From assembly GCA_017451695.1 (NCBI GenBank), contig JAFTNW010000001.1:1-63908 (forward strand): a stretch of 63,908 nt of DNA. Direction: 5' to 3'. Below the pieces are notes generated by a model. The model saw only the letters and a list, made by a program, of their open reading frames with translations. It did no database searches and was not told the DNA's origin. Position 1 is the first letter of the stretch. Each line of letters opens with the position of its first letter. The position numbers and the translations under genes are program-made. This DNA is from Bacteroidaceae bacterium (lineage in GTDB: Bacteria; Bacteroidota; Bacteroidia; Bacteroidales; Bacteroidaceae). This document shows, one piece after another, positions 1 to 10,237 of this stretch.

Positions 1-25
1 ATAACTCGTTCGTCGCTTGCTTGTC

Positions 26-120
26 GTTAAAGCCTTGTCGTCGCAGTTTAGGGGGCTGCGTAATCGTTCGCTGCGCTCACTAAGCCTCGCCCTCTTTCCT
101 AAACAGCGACGGTCTTTAAC
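26..120. repeat. Imperfect inverted repeat, three matched blocks
   Basis: GTTAAAG (26-32) pairs with CTTTAAC (114-120), CGTCGC (39-44) with GCGACG (106-111), and GTTTAGG (46-52) with CCTAAAC (98-104). The three blocks keep the same order and spacing, so the whole forms one long stem with small internal loops around a 45-base centre. Function is unknown; a structured RNA or a palindromic extragenic element are both possible. Confidence 0.55.
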
Positions 121-354
121 TGTCTCTCTTATGGTGCCGGTGAGTTTTTAGAATTACTTCTGCTTGTGAGAACTGCGCGCCGCGTATTCATTGGTGCGCA
201 TTAAAGCTTTTAGGAAAACGAGCGTCAGTGTTTTTGGGAATAGTGGAGGAAAGCTCGTGCAAACGAGTGCAGAGGATAAATTTATTTATACTGTGCCGAG
301 TGCAGCCGAGCTTGCGCGAAGCGAATGTTTGAGCGTAGTTTTTATTTACAAGTT

Positions 355-412
355 GGCAATACTTGTTATTCGCAACCCGCGTTGCACGCGACCTATTGCT
401 ACAAGTATTGCC
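355..412. repeat. 12-bp perfect inverted repeat with 34-base spacer
   Basis: GGCAATACTTGT at 355-366 is the exact reverse complement of 401-412. The spacer itself contains GCAAC...GTTGC, so a two-tier stem-loop can form. No T-tract follows on either strand, which argues against a simple terminator. Confidence 0.5.
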
Positions 413-602
413 GATTAAATTTCATTTAATTCCGGACACCACAAAAACATCAGCTACGTTTTCCGTTAAGAAAGCGACCATATGCGCAGAGTTCTTTGTT
501 TTACGAAAAAACATCAATAAGATTGTGAGAACAGCCGAAAAATAACACCGAGAATTTTGGAGCAAGATGTAGTATATAATTATAGTTTCCTTAATTATAC
601 AA

Positions 603-632
603 ATTTAGCGACCCCCGCGGGGGTCGCTAAAT
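603..632 (-). terminator. Terminator hairpin behind upp
   Basis: A 30-base perfect palindrome (arms 603-617 and 618-632) with a C5/G5 core lies 22 bases beyond the upp stop codon. On the minus strand it is followed by an A/T-rich run, consistent with an intrinsic terminator for upp. Confidence 0.7.
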
Positions 633-653
633 ACCCTGTATTTATTCCTCTAT

Positions 654-1304
654 TTAATCCTTCTCTCCAAAACAGAGGTCGCCGGCATCGCCCAAGCCCG
701 GAACAATATAATAATGATTATTAAGCACAGGGTCAATAGTGGCACAATAAAGAATGGTATCGGCGGGGAAATTCTCCTTAACAAAATCCACAGCCTCCTG
801 GCTGGCAATCACCGAAGCCAGCACCAACTTGGCAGGCGTACCCTTTGTGAGCAACGCCTTATAAGATAACAAAGCACTGCAACCTGTTGCCAACATGGTA
901 TCTACAAGCAAAAGAGTCTTACCATCCAAACGAGGCGATGCCAAATACTCTATCTCCACATCAAAGTGGGTATCATCGGTATATTTGCGGTAAGCCGACA
1001 CAAAAGCATTCTCGGCACTATCGAAATAGTTATGAAAACCGGTGTGCAAAGGCAGGCCTGCACGCAAAATGGTAGAGAGAACAACTCTGTCCGAGGGAAC
1101 ATTATGCACAGCCTCGCCAAGCTGTGTGGTAACGGTCTCGGGAGCATAGGAGAGTTCCTTGCTTATCTCATATGCCATAATCTCGCCTATACGCTCGATG
1201 TTACGGCGAAAACGCATCTGATCTTTTTGAATCTCCTTATCGCGTATTTCTGTTATAAAGCGATTGAGAATGGTGTTTTGTTTCGATAAATCTACTATCT
1301 TCAT
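654..1304 (-). CDS. upp: Uracil phosphoribosyltransferase
   Basis: Pyrimidine salvage enzyme that makes UMP from uracil and PRPP in the cytosol. The 216-residue protein has the family's length, the RFRRNIERIGE region near residue 32, and the PRPP-binding loop VDTMLATG in its second half, followed by the uracil-site GLGDAGD near the C-terminus. I place the start at the internal ATG (MKIVDLSKQN) because homologous Bacteroides proteins begin there; the frame stays open ten codons further to 1334. It stands alone between a non-coding stretch and the divergent pckA. A weak -7-like TATATTAG lies at 1376-1383 (minus strand). Confidence 0.93.
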   Translation of the reverse strand: MKIVDLSKQNTILNRFITEIRDKEIQKDQMRFRRNIERIGEIMAYEISKELSYAPETVTTQLGEAVHNVPSDRVVLSTILRAGLPLHTGFHNYFDSAENAFVSAYRKYTDDTHFDVEIEYLASPRLDGKTLLLVDTMLATGCSALLSYKALLTKGTPAKLVLASVIASQEAVDFVKENFPADTILYCATIDPVLNNHYYIVPGLGDAGDLCFGEKD

Positions 1305-1644
1305 ACGGTAGTGTGTAATTGTGTTTTCAAGCATTAATGGAGGCTGTATAAAACTGCCACATTCTATTTTGGGTGCTAATATACGTTTTTTATTCCAAAA
1401 AGAGATATTTTAACCATTTTCATTCGCTTTTTATTTAGAATAAGGATAAAAAAGATGAAACAGCAGCGAAAAAACAAGAAAAATCAATTTGTCAAAAATT
1501 AAACCTTTTTACAAGACAAATGCAACAGACAACACCCTTTTTGCAAAGAATAAAAGGATAAAAACAGCAAAATGCAAGTACAAGATGACATCCAAAAACA
1601 CCGAAAAAAGTTCAAAAACAGAGCCCAAATAGCTTTTTTGCAGT

Positions 1645-1668
1645 AATTAAAGAAATTTTTCTTTAATT
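1645..1668. promoter_or_regulatory. 24-bp palindrome upstream of the pckA promoter
   Basis: AATTAAAGAAA (1645-1655) is mirrored exactly at 1658-1668 around a TT centre, two bases before the pckA -33 box. The position suits an operator for a dimeric regulator; it could also be a weak A/T-rich hairpin. Which regulator would bind is not visible. Confidence 0.45.
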
Positions 1669-1670
1669 GT

Positions 1671-1702
1671 TTTGAGAGTTTAAGCAAAAAGATATATATT
1701 TG
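1671..1702 (+). promoter_or_regulatory. pckA promoter (Bacteroidetes type)
   Basis: A TTTG -33 box (1671-1674), a 20-base spacer and a perfect TATATTTG -7 box (1695-1702) match the Bacteroidetes primary sigma consensus. Transcription should start near 1709, giving a leader of about 105 bases before the ATG at 1814. Confidence 0.7.
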
Positions 1703-1813
1703 CACTTGGAGAACTTTGGCATCTTTGAGCAAAATGTTAAAATTTTCACAAAGAAACCACCTCCAACGGTAAATATTTTTTGATTATTAACAAATAATTT
1801 ATTTTTTCAAATT

Positions 1814-3415
1814 ATGGCAACAATAGATCTTACCAAGTATGGTATTACCGGTGCTACCGAGATTATCCACAATCCCTCTTACGAGCAGCTTTTTGCCGAG
1901 GAGACAAAGCCCGGTCTTGAAGGTTATGAGGTTGGCCAGGTTACAGAACTTGGCGCAGTAAACGTAATGACAGGTGTTTACACCGGCCGTTCTCCCAAGG
2001 ACAAGTTCATCGTTAAGGATGCAACATCGGAGAACACTGTATGGTGGACATCGGATGAGTACAAAAACGACAACAAGCCTGTTACAACAGAGACTTGGAA
2101 TGTACTCAAAGAGATTGCTACAAAGGAGCTTTCTAACAAGAAACTTTATGTAGTAGATGCATTCTGCGGTGCTAACCCCACAACACGTTTGAAAGTACGT
2201 TTCATCATGGAGGTAGCTTGGCAGGCACACTTCGTAACAAATATGTTTATCCGCCCCACAGCCGAGGAGCAGGCAGCATTCGGTGAGCCCGACTTCATCG
2301 TTTACAACGCTTCTAAGGCAGCCGTTGAGAACTACAAAGAGCTCGGTTTGAACTCTGAGACAGCTGTTGTGTTCAACCTCACAACACGCGAGCAGGTTAT
2401 CCTCAACACATGGTATGGTGGTGAGATGAAGAAAGGTATGTTCTCTATGATGAACTACTACCTCCCCTTGCAGGGTATCGCTTCAATGCACTGCTCGGCC
2501 AACACCAACGAGAAGGGCGAGACTGCTATCTTCTTCGGCCTTTCAGGTACAGGTAAAACTACCCTCTCAACAGACCCCAAACGTATGCTTATCGGCGACG
2601 ACGAGCACGGCTGGGACGACGAATCTGTATTTAACTTCGAGGGTGGTTGCTACGCAAAGGTTATCAACCTCGACAAAGAGAGCGAGCCCGATATCTACAA
2701 CGCTATCAAGCGCGATGCACTCTTGGAGAACGTAACAGTTGATGCTAACGGCAAGATTAATTTCGCCGACAAGAGCGTAACCGAGAACACTCGTGTATCT
2801 TACCCCATCAACCACATTCAGAACATCAAGCCCGGTTCAATGGCAGCTCCCGCAAAGAAGGTTATCTTCTTGTCGGCTGACGCATTCGGTGTTCTTCCTC
2901 CCGTGTCTATCCTCTCACCCGAGCAGACACAGTACTACTTCCTCAGCGGTTTCACCGCTAAGCTTGCAGGTACAGAGCGCGGCATCACAGAGCCCACTCC
3001 CACATTCTCTGCTTGCTTCGGTGCTGCCTTCCTTAGCTTGCACCCCACAAAGTATGGTGAGGAGCTCGTTAAGAAGATGGAGAAGAACGGTGCAAAGGCT
3101 TACTTGGTGAACACAGGCTGGAACGGTACAGGCAAGCGTATCTCTATCAAGGATACACGCGGTATCATCGATGCTATCCTCGACGGTTCTATCGACAACG
3201 CACCTACAAAGACAATTCCTCACTTCAACTTTGTTGTACCTACAGAGTTGCCCGGTGTTGATCCCGCAATCTTGGATCCCCGCGACACTTATGCCGATGC
3301 TTCACAGTGGGAGGAGAAGGCCGTTGATTTGGCAGGTCGCTTCATCAAGAACTTCACCAAGTACACAGGTAACGAGGCCGGTAAGGCTCTTGTTGCAGCC
3401 GGTCCCAAACTCTAA
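1814..3415 (+). CDS. pckA: Phosphoenolpyruvate carboxykinase (ATP)
   Basis: Interconverts oxaloacetate and PEP with ATP. In gut Bacteroidales it chiefly runs in the carboxylating direction, feeding PEP into oxaloacetate for the succinate/propionate fermentation route; that direction is family knowledge, not visible here. The 533-residue length is normal. The kinase P-loop GLSGTGKTT is at residues 242-250 with Lys248, and the GDDEHGW metal/nucleotide segment follows about 20 residues later. It is monocistronic: a consensus promoter lies upstream and a strong terminator starts 28 bases beyond the stop. Confidence 0.97.
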   Translation: MATIDLTKYGITGATEIIHNPSYEQLFAEETKPGLEGYEVGQVTELGAVNVMTGVYTGRSPKDKFIVKDATSENTVWWTSDEYKNDNKPVTTETWNVLKEIATKELSNKKLYVVDAFCGANPTTRLKVRFIMEVAWQAHFVTNMFIRPTAEEQAAFGEPDFIVYNASKAAVENYKELGLNSETAVVFNLTTREQVILNTWYGGEMKKGMFSMMNYYLPLQGIASMHCSANTNEKGETAIFFGLSGTGKTTLSTDPKRMLIGDDEHGWDDESVFNFEGGCYAKVINLDKESEPDIYNAIKRDALLENVTVDANGKINFADKSVTENTRVSYPINHIQNIKPGSMAAPAKKVIFLSADAFGVLPPVSILSPEQTQYYFLSGFTAKLAGTERGITEPTPTFSACFGAAFLSLHPTKYGEELVKKMEKNGAKAYLVNTGWNGTGKRISIKDTRGIIDAILDGSIDNAPTKTIPHFNFVVPTELPGVDPAILDPRDTYADASQWEEKAVDLAGRFIKNFTKYTGNEAGKALVAAGPKL

Positions 3416-3442
3416 TATAGAGAACTTAGGATTTTATATACG

Positions 3443-3475
3443 ATTGGTGGCAGATTATTCTGCCACCAATTTTTT
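3443..3475 (+). terminator. Intrinsic terminator of pckA
   Basis: An 11-bp perfect stem (3443-3453 with 3460-3470), loop ATTATT, is followed directly by a T run. This is a textbook rho-independent terminator. Confidence 0.85.
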
Positions 3476-3510
3476 ATATTAGCACCATCACAAAAAACAA
3501 GCAAGCATAT

Positions 3511-3541
3511 TTTGTTTTACACCGCGTTTACACTATCTTCG
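3511..3541 (+). promoter_or_regulatory. Promoter of the methyltransferase gene
   Basis: A TTTG box (3511-3514), 19-base spacer and TATCTTCG -7 box (3534-3541) precede the gene. Transcription should start near 3548, only two bases before the first possible TTG codon (3550), which supports the downstream GTG at 3571 as the true start. Confidence 0.65.
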
Positions 3542-3570
3542 GCAACAAATTGCAAAAGGGAGATACAGCC

Positions 3571-4740
3571 GTGAACGAAGAGACAAAACAATTCATAGCC
3601 CAACACCGTACAAGCGACACACGCACACTTGCGCTGCAAGCCACCCGCCATACGGCCGTGGATATGCGCCAAGCAATAACACAAATAGAGGGATGGCAAC
3701 TTGCGCAGAGCAAACTGCCACAGTGGGCAGCCACAGAAGGGGTTATATACCCACCGCGCATATCCATGGAACAGTGCTCCTCACAAGCCACTGCGCAATA
3801 CAAAGCATCACTTGCAAGCGGTAACAACCTTGCCGACCTCACAGGCGGGTTCGGCATAGATTGCAGCTACATGGCACGCGGTTTTGAGCATGCCACATAC
3901 ATTGAGCGCAGTCCCCTGCTCTGCGACATTGCACGCGAGAATTTCAAGTTGTTAGGGCTGCACCACATAGATATAGTAAACGGCAACAGCGAGGATATTC
4001 TCGCCACACTGCCACCACAGGATTGGATATTTGCCGACCCCGCACGACGCGACGGAGCAGGGCAAAAAGTTGTGGCACTCACCGACTGCGAGCCCGACAT
4101 TACCGCCATTGAAGAACAGCTTATCTCAAAGAGCAAAAGTGTGATGATAAAATGCTCTCCCATGCTCGACATCACTGCCGCATGCCGACAATTAAAGCAC
4201 GTAGCACAAGTACACATCATTGCCGTAAACAACGAGTGCAAGGAACTGCTCTTTATACTGCAAGCGGGTGGTGCAAACGAGATTACCACCCACTGCATAA
4301 ACATCACAAACAAGGGCACGGAACAATTCACCTTCACCGCAGCCGAAGAACAAAACGCCACGGCAAGCTACACTGCGCAGGTAGGAGCATATCTATACGA
4401 GCCCAACGCAGCCATACAAAAAGGCAACTGCCATAAGACCCTTGCCGCAGCAACCGGCACAAGCAAGCTACACCCCAACAGCCACCTATTCACAGCCGAC
4501 ACCCTTATAGAACAGTTCCCCGGGCGCAAATTCAAGGTAGCAGAAGTTTTGGGATTCACCAAAAGCGATATTAAAAAGGTAGTGCAAATGAAAAAAGCCA
4601 ACATCAGCGTGCGAAACTTCCCCGAGAGCGTACAGCAACTGCGCAAGCGACTGAAGCTATCCGATGGCGGCAACGAGTATATCTTTGCCACTACCCTTGC
4701 CGATGAACGCAAAGTACTTATAGCATGCCATAGAGCATAG
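3571..4740 (+). CDS. Class I SAM-dependent methyltransferase, THUMP-like (PG_1098-type) family
   Basis: Predicted cytosolic methyltransferase; in related Bacteroidetes proteins the Rossmann domain is followed by a ferredoxin-like, THUMP-like C-terminal domain, which suggests an RNA substrate, though none is known to me. The SAM-binding motif LTGGFGID lies near residue 90, followed by an acidic YIERS strand end and a FADPARRD motif near residue 160 that fits the catalytic (D/N)PPx position. The C-terminal half carries the KSDIKK and RNFP segments typical of this family. The GTG start has a GGGAG ribosome-binding-like sequence eight bases upstream and agrees with the promoter position. A bidirectional terminator separates it from the convergent protease gene. 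Confidence 0.8.
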   Translation: MNEETKQFIAQHRTSDTRTLALQATRHTAVDMRQAITQIEGWQLAQSKLPQWAATEGVIYPPRISMEQCSSQATAQYKASLASGNNLADLTGGFGIDCSYMARGFEHATYIERSPLLCDIARENFKLLGLHHIDIVNGNSEDILATLPPQDWIFADPARRDGAGQKVVALTDCEPDITAIEEQLISKSKSVMIKCSPMLDITAACRQLKHVAQVHIIAVNNECKELLFILQAGGANEITTHCINITNKGTEQFTFTAAEEQNATASYTAQVGAYLYEPNAAIQKGNCHKTLAAATGTSKLHPNSHLFTADTLIEQFPGRKFKVAEVLGFTKSDIKKVVQMKKANISVRNFPESVQQLRKRLKLSDGGNEYIFATTLADERKVLIACHRA

Positions 4741-4821
4741 ACACTGCACTGATGATAAGAGCCGACCGAGAGAACCGTAAGTTTGCACAACAAGAAGAGT
4801 ATTGGTTATACAAGAAAGAGG

Positions 4822-4873
4822 TTGAATAAAACAGATATAGGAGCCATGCGGCTCCTATATCTGTTTTATTCAA
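4822..4873. terminator. Bidirectional terminator, 24-bp perfect stem
   Basis: Arms 4822-4845 and 4850-4873 are exact reverse complements around the loop ATGC. The hairpin lies between two convergent genes (methyltransferase and protease) and has A/T-rich flanks on both sides, so it can stop transcription from either direction. Confidence 0.85.
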
Positions 4874-4877
4874 TTAT

Positions 4878-6467
4878 TTATTTTTCCTTTTTAAGCACCT
4901 TGTCCATATTGCGTTCTTTTATTATAGCATACGCCTTTTTGAACGTATCGCTGTTTTTGTTATATATCTGAACAGCCTCGGTGGTGTTCCAGATATCGCG
5001 GGCAATGAGCCATTTAAGCTGGAAGGATATCTCTTTGAGCGATGCCTGGAACTCCTCTTCATCGGCAATCTTCACACTATCGCTCTCTGCTTGTTTGCGT
5101 ATCATATCTATGAGGCGGGAATCCACCTTAAAACCATCGTCGTAGCTCCGCAATGTGGGGTATCCCTTCTTTAGTTCCTCGCGACAAACATCCACATACC
5201 GCAATGCAGCCATAACCAAAGAACCCTTGCGGGTGAGTTCGCGGTGGAATTTTGTGAAGCGCGTGGTGTCGAGCGGAACAAAATAGTCGGGCATTATACC
5301 GCCACCGCCATAAACCACACGTCCCAAACGCTTTGTATAGGCCTTTAAGGAGTCGGGGAAATGTATGCTGTCGGCATTGCTCAACTCGCCACTGTTATAT
5401 CGGTTCATCAAGTCGTCCTGATAATTTATGGAGTCGCCATAGGGCTTTTGAATACAACGCCCGGCAGGGGTGTAGTAACGCGCAATGGTAAGGCGTATCA
5501 TGGAGTTATCGGGCATGGGGAAGGGGCGTTGCACCAATCCCTTGCCAAATGTACGGCGGCCCACCACTGCACCACGATCCCAATCCTGTATGGCACCCGC
5601 AAGAATCTCCGCCGCCGATGCCGACGTTTCATCCACAAGCACCACAAGATTGCCTTTTGTGAAACGGCCGCCACCCTGTGCAAGGTGGTCGTAACGAGGC
5701 GATATTCGCCCCTCGGTATATACGACGAGGTTTGTTCTGTCAAGGAACTCGTTGGCAATATTCACGGCCGCCGACAGATAGCCGCCGCCGTTGCCTTGAA
5801 GGTCGAGCATGAGGGATTTCATGCCACACCCTTTGAGAGAATCGAGCGCAGCAACAAACTCCTTGTGAGTGGTTGCGCCAAACGATGTTATGCGTATGTA
5901 TCCCACACTCTTATCCACCATATATACCGCATCCACGCTCTCGGTGGATATCATTGAGCGCACGATATCAAAAGTGAGCATACGCTCAATGCCGGTACGT
6001 TTAACGCTCAATTTCACTTTGGTATCTACGGGACCGCGAAGGCGCGACATTATATCCTCGCGCTCCATCTTCACACCGGCAATGACGGTATCGTTTACCA
6101 TCACCACGCGGTCGCCCGCCAATATACCGGCCCTCTCCGAGGGGCCTGCCGTGGTTGTGCGTATTACATAGAGCGTGTCATCTACAATATTGAACTGAAT
6201 ACCTATGCCGCCAAAGCTGCCTTCCATCTCCTCGAGCAGGGCTTTTGTCTCTTTGGGATCGGTATATGTGGAGTGTGGGTCGAGCTGTTTGAGCATTGCT
6301 TTTATACCCTCTTCCACCACCTTTGCGTCATCAACACTATCGACATAGCAACGATTGATGATATTGCCCGCCGTGAGCAATTTGTAAAGCGAAGCGGGCA
6401 TGCTCTCTTGCGCGGCAACAGACAACGCAAGCAGGGCTGTAAACATCAGTGATAATATCTTTTTCAT
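4878..6467 (-). CDS. C-terminal processing peptidase (S41 family), exported
   Basis: Periplasmic tail-specific protease. A signal peptide ends around residue 20 (ALSVAAQ). A PDZ domain spans roughly residues 80-160 (GIGIQFN, GILAGDRVVMVND). The S41 catalytic core has Ser284 (TSASAAE), Asp295 and Lys309 (TFGKG); their spacing of 11 and 25 residues equals that of the E. coli Tsp triad. Length 529 aa is normal for the Bacteroidetes members. It is the last gene of a four-gene operon, nine bases behind coaD, and ends at a bidirectional terminator. Its substrates cannot be read from the sequence. Confidence 0.92.
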   Translation of the reverse strand: MKKILSLMFTALLALSVAAQESMPASLYKLLTAGNIINRCYVDSVDDAKVVEEGIKAMLKQLDPHSTYTDPKETKALLEEMEGSFGGIGIQFNIVDDTLYVIRTTTAGPSERAGILAGDRVVMVNDTVIAGVKMEREDIMSRLRGPVDTKVKLSVKRTGIERMLTFDIVRSMISTESVDAVYMVDKSVGYIRITSFGATTHKEFVAALDSLKGCGMKSLMLDLQGNGGGYLSAAVNIANEFLDRTNLVVYTEGRISPRYDHLAQGGGRFTKGNLVVLVDETSASAAEILAGAIQDWDRGAVVGRRTFGKGLVQRPFPMPDNSMIRLTIARYYTPAGRCIQKPYGDSINYQDDLMNRYNSGELSNADSIHFPDSLKAYTKRLGRVVYGGGGIMPDYFVPLDTTRFTKFHRELTRKGSLVMAALRYVDVCREELKKGYPTLRSYDDGFKVDSRLIDMIRKQAESDSVKIADEEEFQASLKEISFQLKWLIARDIWNTTEAVQIYNKNSDTFKKAYAIIKERNMDKVLKKEK

Positions 6468-6476
6468 AGTTTTGTT

Positions 6477-6914
6477 TTATGGTAATAAATCTTTAACATC
6501 TTTTCCGTATGCCATAAGTTCGCGCACAAGGCTGCTGCTTATCGCAGCATTCTCGGGCGAGCTCATTAGTATTACTGTTTCAATGCCACCCATGCGCATA
6601 TTCACATCGGCAAGGTCGCGTTCATACTCAAAATCCTTAACGCTGCGCACTCCACGCAACAGCGCCGTGGCACCTATGCTGCGGGCATAATCCATGGTGA
6701 GCCCGCTATAAACAGCCACCTGCACACGAGGCTCGTCGGCATACACCTTTTCTATTGCCTTGCGGCGCTCGGCAGTATCAACGGCACCCTCCTTGCCCAT
6801 ATTGCAACCTATGGCCACCACCACCCTGTCGAAGATGGCAAGCGCACGCTGCACAATAGCATGGTGCCCGCGTGTATATGGATTAAAACTCCCTGCAAAC
6901 AGTGCTGTTTTCAT
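6477..6914 (-). CDS. coaD: Phosphopantetheine adenylyltransferase
   Basis: Penultimate enzyme of coenzyme A synthesis: ATP plus 4'-phosphopantetheine gives dephospho-CoA. The 145-residue nucleotidyltransferase begins with AGSFNPYTRGH, which contains the family's (T/H)xGH nucleotide-binding motif, and keeps the LLRGVRS segment and the C-terminal ISSSLVRE motif. It starts one base after the stop of the topoisomerase gene, so the two are translationally close. Confidence 0.95.
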   Translation of the reverse strand: MKTALFAGSFNPYTRGHHAIVQRALAIFDRVVVAIGCNMGKEGAVDTAERRKAIEKVYADEPRVQVAVYSGLTMDYARSIGATALLRGVRSVKDFEYERDLADVNMRMGGIETVILMSSPENAAISSSLVRELMAYGKDVKDLLP

Positions 6915-6915
6915 T

Positions 6916-8871
6916 TTACTCTTCGTCTGTTTTATCCTCCTCTACCACGAGGTTGTCAATAATAAAGTTCTGGCGCTCCATGGTATTCTTGCCCATGTAG
7001 TAGCAGAGCAACTCGTCAACCTTGTCGTCCTTGTGCATGGAGACGCGCTCCAAGCGCATATCGGGGCCTATGAAATTGCGGAACTCGTCGGGCGAAATCT
7101 CACCAAGTCCCTTAAAGCGGGTAATCTCGGGGTTGGGCGACAGTTTCTCTATGGCGGCGATACGCTCCTCCTCGGAGTAACAGTAGATAGTTTCAAAATC
7201 GCCCTTCTGCTGTGGCTGTTCATCGGCAGCCTTCTTGCCACGAGGCTGCTTGCGCTTATTGCGCACACGGAACAGCGGTGTCTGCAATATATACACATGC
7301 CCCTTCTTTATGAGCTCGGGGAAGAATTGCAGGAAGAAGGTTATCATAAGCAGGCGTATGTGCATGCCATCGACATCGGCATCGGTTGCCACAATCACCT
7401 TGTTGTAACGCAACCCTTCCAAGCCGTCTTCAATGTTCAAGGCCGCCTGCAACAGATTGAACTCCTCGTTCTGATACACCACTGCACGGCTGAGGCCGAA
7501 ACAGTTAAGCGGTTTACCACGCAGGCTGAAGACCGCCTGCGTGTTGGCATCGCGGCTCTTGGTGATTGAGCCGCTGGCAGAATCGCCCTCGGTAATGAAG
7601 ATGCAACTCTCGTCAATGCGGTCGCCCTTGCTATCGTTGTAGTGTATGCGGCAGTCGCGCAGCTTACGGTTGTGCATATTCACCTTTTTTGCCTTCTCGC
7701 GCACCTGCTTGGTGAGGCCTGCAAGTTCCTTGCGCTCTTTCTCCGATGCCTGTATCTTCACAAGCATCACATCGCTGATGTCGGGATTCTTATGCAGGAA
7801 GTTATCGAGTTCCTCTTTCACAAAATCGCCAATAAACTTCTTCACACTCATGCTGCCCTCTTCGGGAGCTATGGTGGTGGAGCCCAGACGCACTTTTGTC
7901 TGACTCTCGAACACAGGCTCCTGTATATTGATGGCAATGGCAGCCACTATACCGTTGCGAATGTCGCAATACTCAAAGTTCTTGGCCGAGAAAAAGTCGT
8001 GTATGGTAGATGCCACCATCTCCTTGAATGCACTCTGGTGTGTACCACCCTGCGAGGTGTGCTGGCCGTTTACAAAGGAGTAATACTCCTCGCCATACTG
8101 CTGTGCATGGGTAAAGGCTATCTCTATATCCTCGCCTTTAAGGTGTATTATGGGATAGAGGCTTTCGGCCGTCATGCTGTCGGTGAGAAGGTCGGCAAGA
8201 CCGTTGCGCGACAATATGCGCTTGCCGTTGAACATAATGGCAAGGCCGGTATTCAGATATGTGTAGTTGCGCAACAGTGTCTCTATGAAGGCAGGGCGAT
8301 ATTCGTAGTTGCGAAAGAGCTTTGCATCGGGAGTGAAAGCGACGTATGTACCATTCTCGTCGGTGGTTTTCTCGGTGCTGTCGCTTATGAGATTGCCAGC
8401 CTCGAATACAGCCGTGCGCACCACACCGTCGCGGTAGCTGCGCACCTCGAAACGAGTGCTCAACGCATTTACAGCCTTCAAACCCACGCCGTTAAGACCT
8501 ACCGACTTTTTGAATGCCTTGCTATCGTACTTGGCACCGGTGTTGAGCTTGCTCACTGCGTCAATCATCTTGCCCTGCGGTATTCCGCGGCCATAGTCGC
8601 GCACCACCACCGAGTGGTTATCCTCTATATCAATCTCTATGCGCTTGCCTGCGCCCATCTTGAACTCGTCGATACAGTTATCCACCACCTCTTTCAGCAA
8701 CACATACACACCATCGTCGCTCTGCGAGCCGTCGCCCAACTTACCGATATACATACCCGGACGGGTACGTATATGCTCCATGTCGCTCAAGTGGCGTATA
8801 TTGTCCTCGGTATATTCGGCCTGCTCCACAGGCGCACCATCACCAAAAATAAGCTCTTTATCTTCGCTCAT
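6916..8871 (-). CDS. parE: DNA topoisomerase IV subunit B (ParE/GyrB family)
   Basis: ATPase subunit of a type IIA topoisomerase that decatenates daughter chromosomes. The GHKL ATPase region has EVVDNCIDE at residues 61-69, DYGRGIP at 92-98 and [11 protein letters not shown] near 125-135. The Toprim metal site is EGDSA at 428-432 and DADVD at 497-501, with the PLRGKP-like LRGKPLN between them. At 651 aa it is full length. The call of ParE rather than GyrB rests on its [11 protein letters not shown] start and my memory of Bacteroidetes orthologues; no partner parC is in the window. Only two bases separate it from the upstream gene. Confidence 0.88.
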   Translation of the reverse strand: MSEDKELIFGDGAPVEQAEYTEDNIRHLSDMEHIRTRPGMYIGKLGDGSQSDDGVYVLLKEVVDNCIDEFKMGAGKRIEIDIEDNHSVVVRDYGRGIPQGKMIDAVSKLNTGAKYDSKAFKKSVGLNGVGLKAVNALSTRFEVRSYRDGVVRTAVFEAGNLISDSTEKTTDENGTYVAFTPDAKLFRNYEYRPAFIETLLRNYTYLNTGLAIMFNGKRILSRNGLADLLTDSMTAESLYPIIHLKGEDIEIAFTHAQQYGEEYYSFVNGQHTSQGGTHQSAFKEMVASTIHDFFSAKNFEYCDIRNGIVAAIAINIQEPVFESQTKVRLGSTTIAPEEGSMSVKKFIGDFVKEELDNFLHKNPDISDVMLVKIQASEKERKELAGLTKQVREKAKKVNMHNRKLRDCRIHYNDSKGDRIDESCIFITEGDSASGSITKSRDANTQAVFSLRGKPLNCFGLSRAVVYQNEEFNLLQAALNIEDGLEGLRYNKVIVATDADVDGMHIRLLMITFFLQFFPELIKKGHVYILQTPLFRVRNKRKQPRGKKAADEQPQQKGDFETIYCYSEEERIAAIEKLSPNPEITRFKGLGEISPDEFRNFIGPDMRLERVSMHKDDKVDELLCYYMGKNTMERQNFIIDNLVVEEDKTDEE

Positions 8872-8873
8872 AC

Positions 8874-10004
8874 TTACAAAATCTTCTTATATGCTCTGCG
8901 ACGCTTGTGTTGCTCCTTATCGAAGCTATCCCACTGCGCCTGTACCTTATTATTTGTTTCAAGCTCGGGGTTTGTCTCCACATCCTCGAAGCCCATAGAT
9001 ATATATCGCGGCATGAGGTCGTTGAAAATCATTGCCATCACACCCTTGCTCTGATACTCGGGCTTTATTGCCACAAGCAGGAAATCCAAACGCTTGGGAC
9101 GCTTGAAGAAGAGCGCCTTGAGCAGATGAAACCAGCCGAACGGGAACATCTTGCCCTTTGCCTTTTGCAAAGCCTCGGAAAGCGACACGATGCTCACCGC
9201 AATAGCCACAAGATTGTCGTTTTCATCAACCACAAGAGAAATAAGGCGCAAATCCACCACCGGCAGATACTGCTTGATAAGCTGCTCAATCTGCTTCTCG
9301 CTCAATGGCGAAACACCATACAAGGGAGCGTAGCACTCGTTAACAAGCTCAAAAAGAGCCTTGCCATAACGCTTGGCAAGTTCATTGCGTGACTTGCACT
9401 GCACCACGCGCAGATTAAACCTCTTTGCCACTATTGCCGACAGGCGCTCCGCCTTTTCCCAATTCTTTTCGGGCACCTTTATAAGAAACTCCACCCAATC
9501 GGCATCCTTCTCATAGCCAAGTGCCTCCAAATGCTCCTTGTAATAGGGGTAGTTATAAATAGCAGCCATAGTGCCCAGGCGGTCGAAGCCCTCAATGAGC
9601 AAGCCCTCGGGGTCGAGGTCGGTAAAGCCCAGCGGGCCGTGCAACTCTTTCATGCCATGCTCGCGCGCCCACTGCTCCACGGCAGAAATAAGGGCAGCCG
9701 AAACCTCGCGGTCGTCTATAAAATCAATCCAGCCGAAGCGGGCAGAATTCTGCCCCCATTTTTCGTTGGCACGATGGTTTATTATTGCAGCCACGCGCCC
9801 CACAATATTGCCATCGCGCATGGCAAGGAAATAATCGGCATCGCAAAACTCAAACGCAGCATTGCGGTCCTTGCGCAGGGTGTTCATGGTGTCCTCGTAG
9901 AGGTCGGGCACCGAATATGGGTTATTCTTATATAATTCGTAGTTGAAACGCACAAAGCGTTTCAGCATACTATTGGTTTCCACTTTTACTATTTCTACCG
10001 ACAT
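8874..10004 (-). CDS. GNAT-like N-acetyltransferase domain protein
   Basis: A 376-residue protein of the acetyltransferase fold: [16 protein letters not shown] near residue 80 looks like a GNAT beta4 region, and a second related half contains [21 protein letters not shown] near residue 320, with a Q/RxxG-like acetyl-CoA motif (YQSKGV). Substrate is unknown. The start is set at MSVEIVKVE (ATG at 10004) because the 33 upstream codons are A/T-rich and lack homology-like character. It is the first gene of the operon with parE, coaD and the S41 protease; a possible -7 box TAAATTTG lies at 10059-10066. Confidence 0.75.
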   Translation of the reverse strand: MSVEIVKVETNSMLKRFVRFNYELYKNNPYSVPDLYEDTMNTLRKDRNAAFEFCDADYFLAMRDGNIVGRVAAIINHRANEKWGQNSARFGWIDFIDDREVSAALISAVEQWAREHGMKELHGPLGFTDLDPEGLLIEGFDRLGTMAAIYNYPYYKEHLEALGYEKDADWVEFLIKVPEKNWEKAERLSAIVAKRFNLRVVQCKSRNELAKRYGKALFELVNECYAPLYGVSPLSEKQIEQLIKQYLPVVDLRLISLVVDENDNLVAIAVSIVSLSEALQKAKGKMFPFGWFHLLKALFFKRPKRLDFLLVAIKPEYQSKGVMAMIFNDLMPRYISMGFEDVETNPELETNNKVQAQWDSFDKEQHKRRRAYKKIL

Positions 10005-10087
10005 TGCAGTATCATTAATATAATAATGTGTAAATATACTCTTTAATTTGCAATCTCGCAAATTTATAAAGAATATCATAAAATTGA

Positions 10088-10135
10088 AAAAAGTTAAATC
10101 CATACTTGCTGTGGCAAGTATGGATTTAACTTTTT
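10088..10135. terminator. 22-bp perfect hairpin
   Basis: Arms 10088-10109 and 10114-10135 are exact complements around a TGTG loop, with A and T runs at their outer ends. It lies between two minus-strand genes and beyond the 3' end of the secreted protein gene at 10238, for which it would be a terminator; it also sits just upstream of the acetyltransferase promoter region. Confidence 0.75.
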
Positions 10136-10237
10136 ATTTATTGAATGGTTTTATTGACTTTTACTTAACAACTTTGCCTGCGGCGAAGTTGTTGGCGTTC
10201 GGGAATACAAGCCAAGTAAACTTGGGTGATATTCCTC

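Larger units (their letters stand above)
1..653. other. Non-coding stretch with nested inverted repeats
   Basis: I see no convincing gene here; the two short open frames (191-418 and 363-545, plus strand) have no recognisable motif and low-complexity composition. The stretch holds a large imperfect inverted repeat (26-52 with 98-120), a 12-bp perfect inverted repeat (355-366 with 401-412) enclosing a small internal hairpin, and a terminator-like palindrome at 603-632 belonging to the following minus-strand gene. It may be an intergenic structured element or the decayed edge of something that lies outside the window. Confidence 0.5.

Noticed and set aside
191..545. Two short plus-strand frames in the first 650 bases
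   Set aside because: Short, overlapping, motif-free and within inverted repeats; no promoter or ribosome-binding-like sequence stands out.
7642..9054. 470-codon open frame on the plus strand opposite parE and the acetyltransferase gene
   Set aside because: The minus-strand genes carry complete family motifs here; the plus frame has a His/Cys/Leu-rich, motif-free translation that is typical of an antisense shadow.
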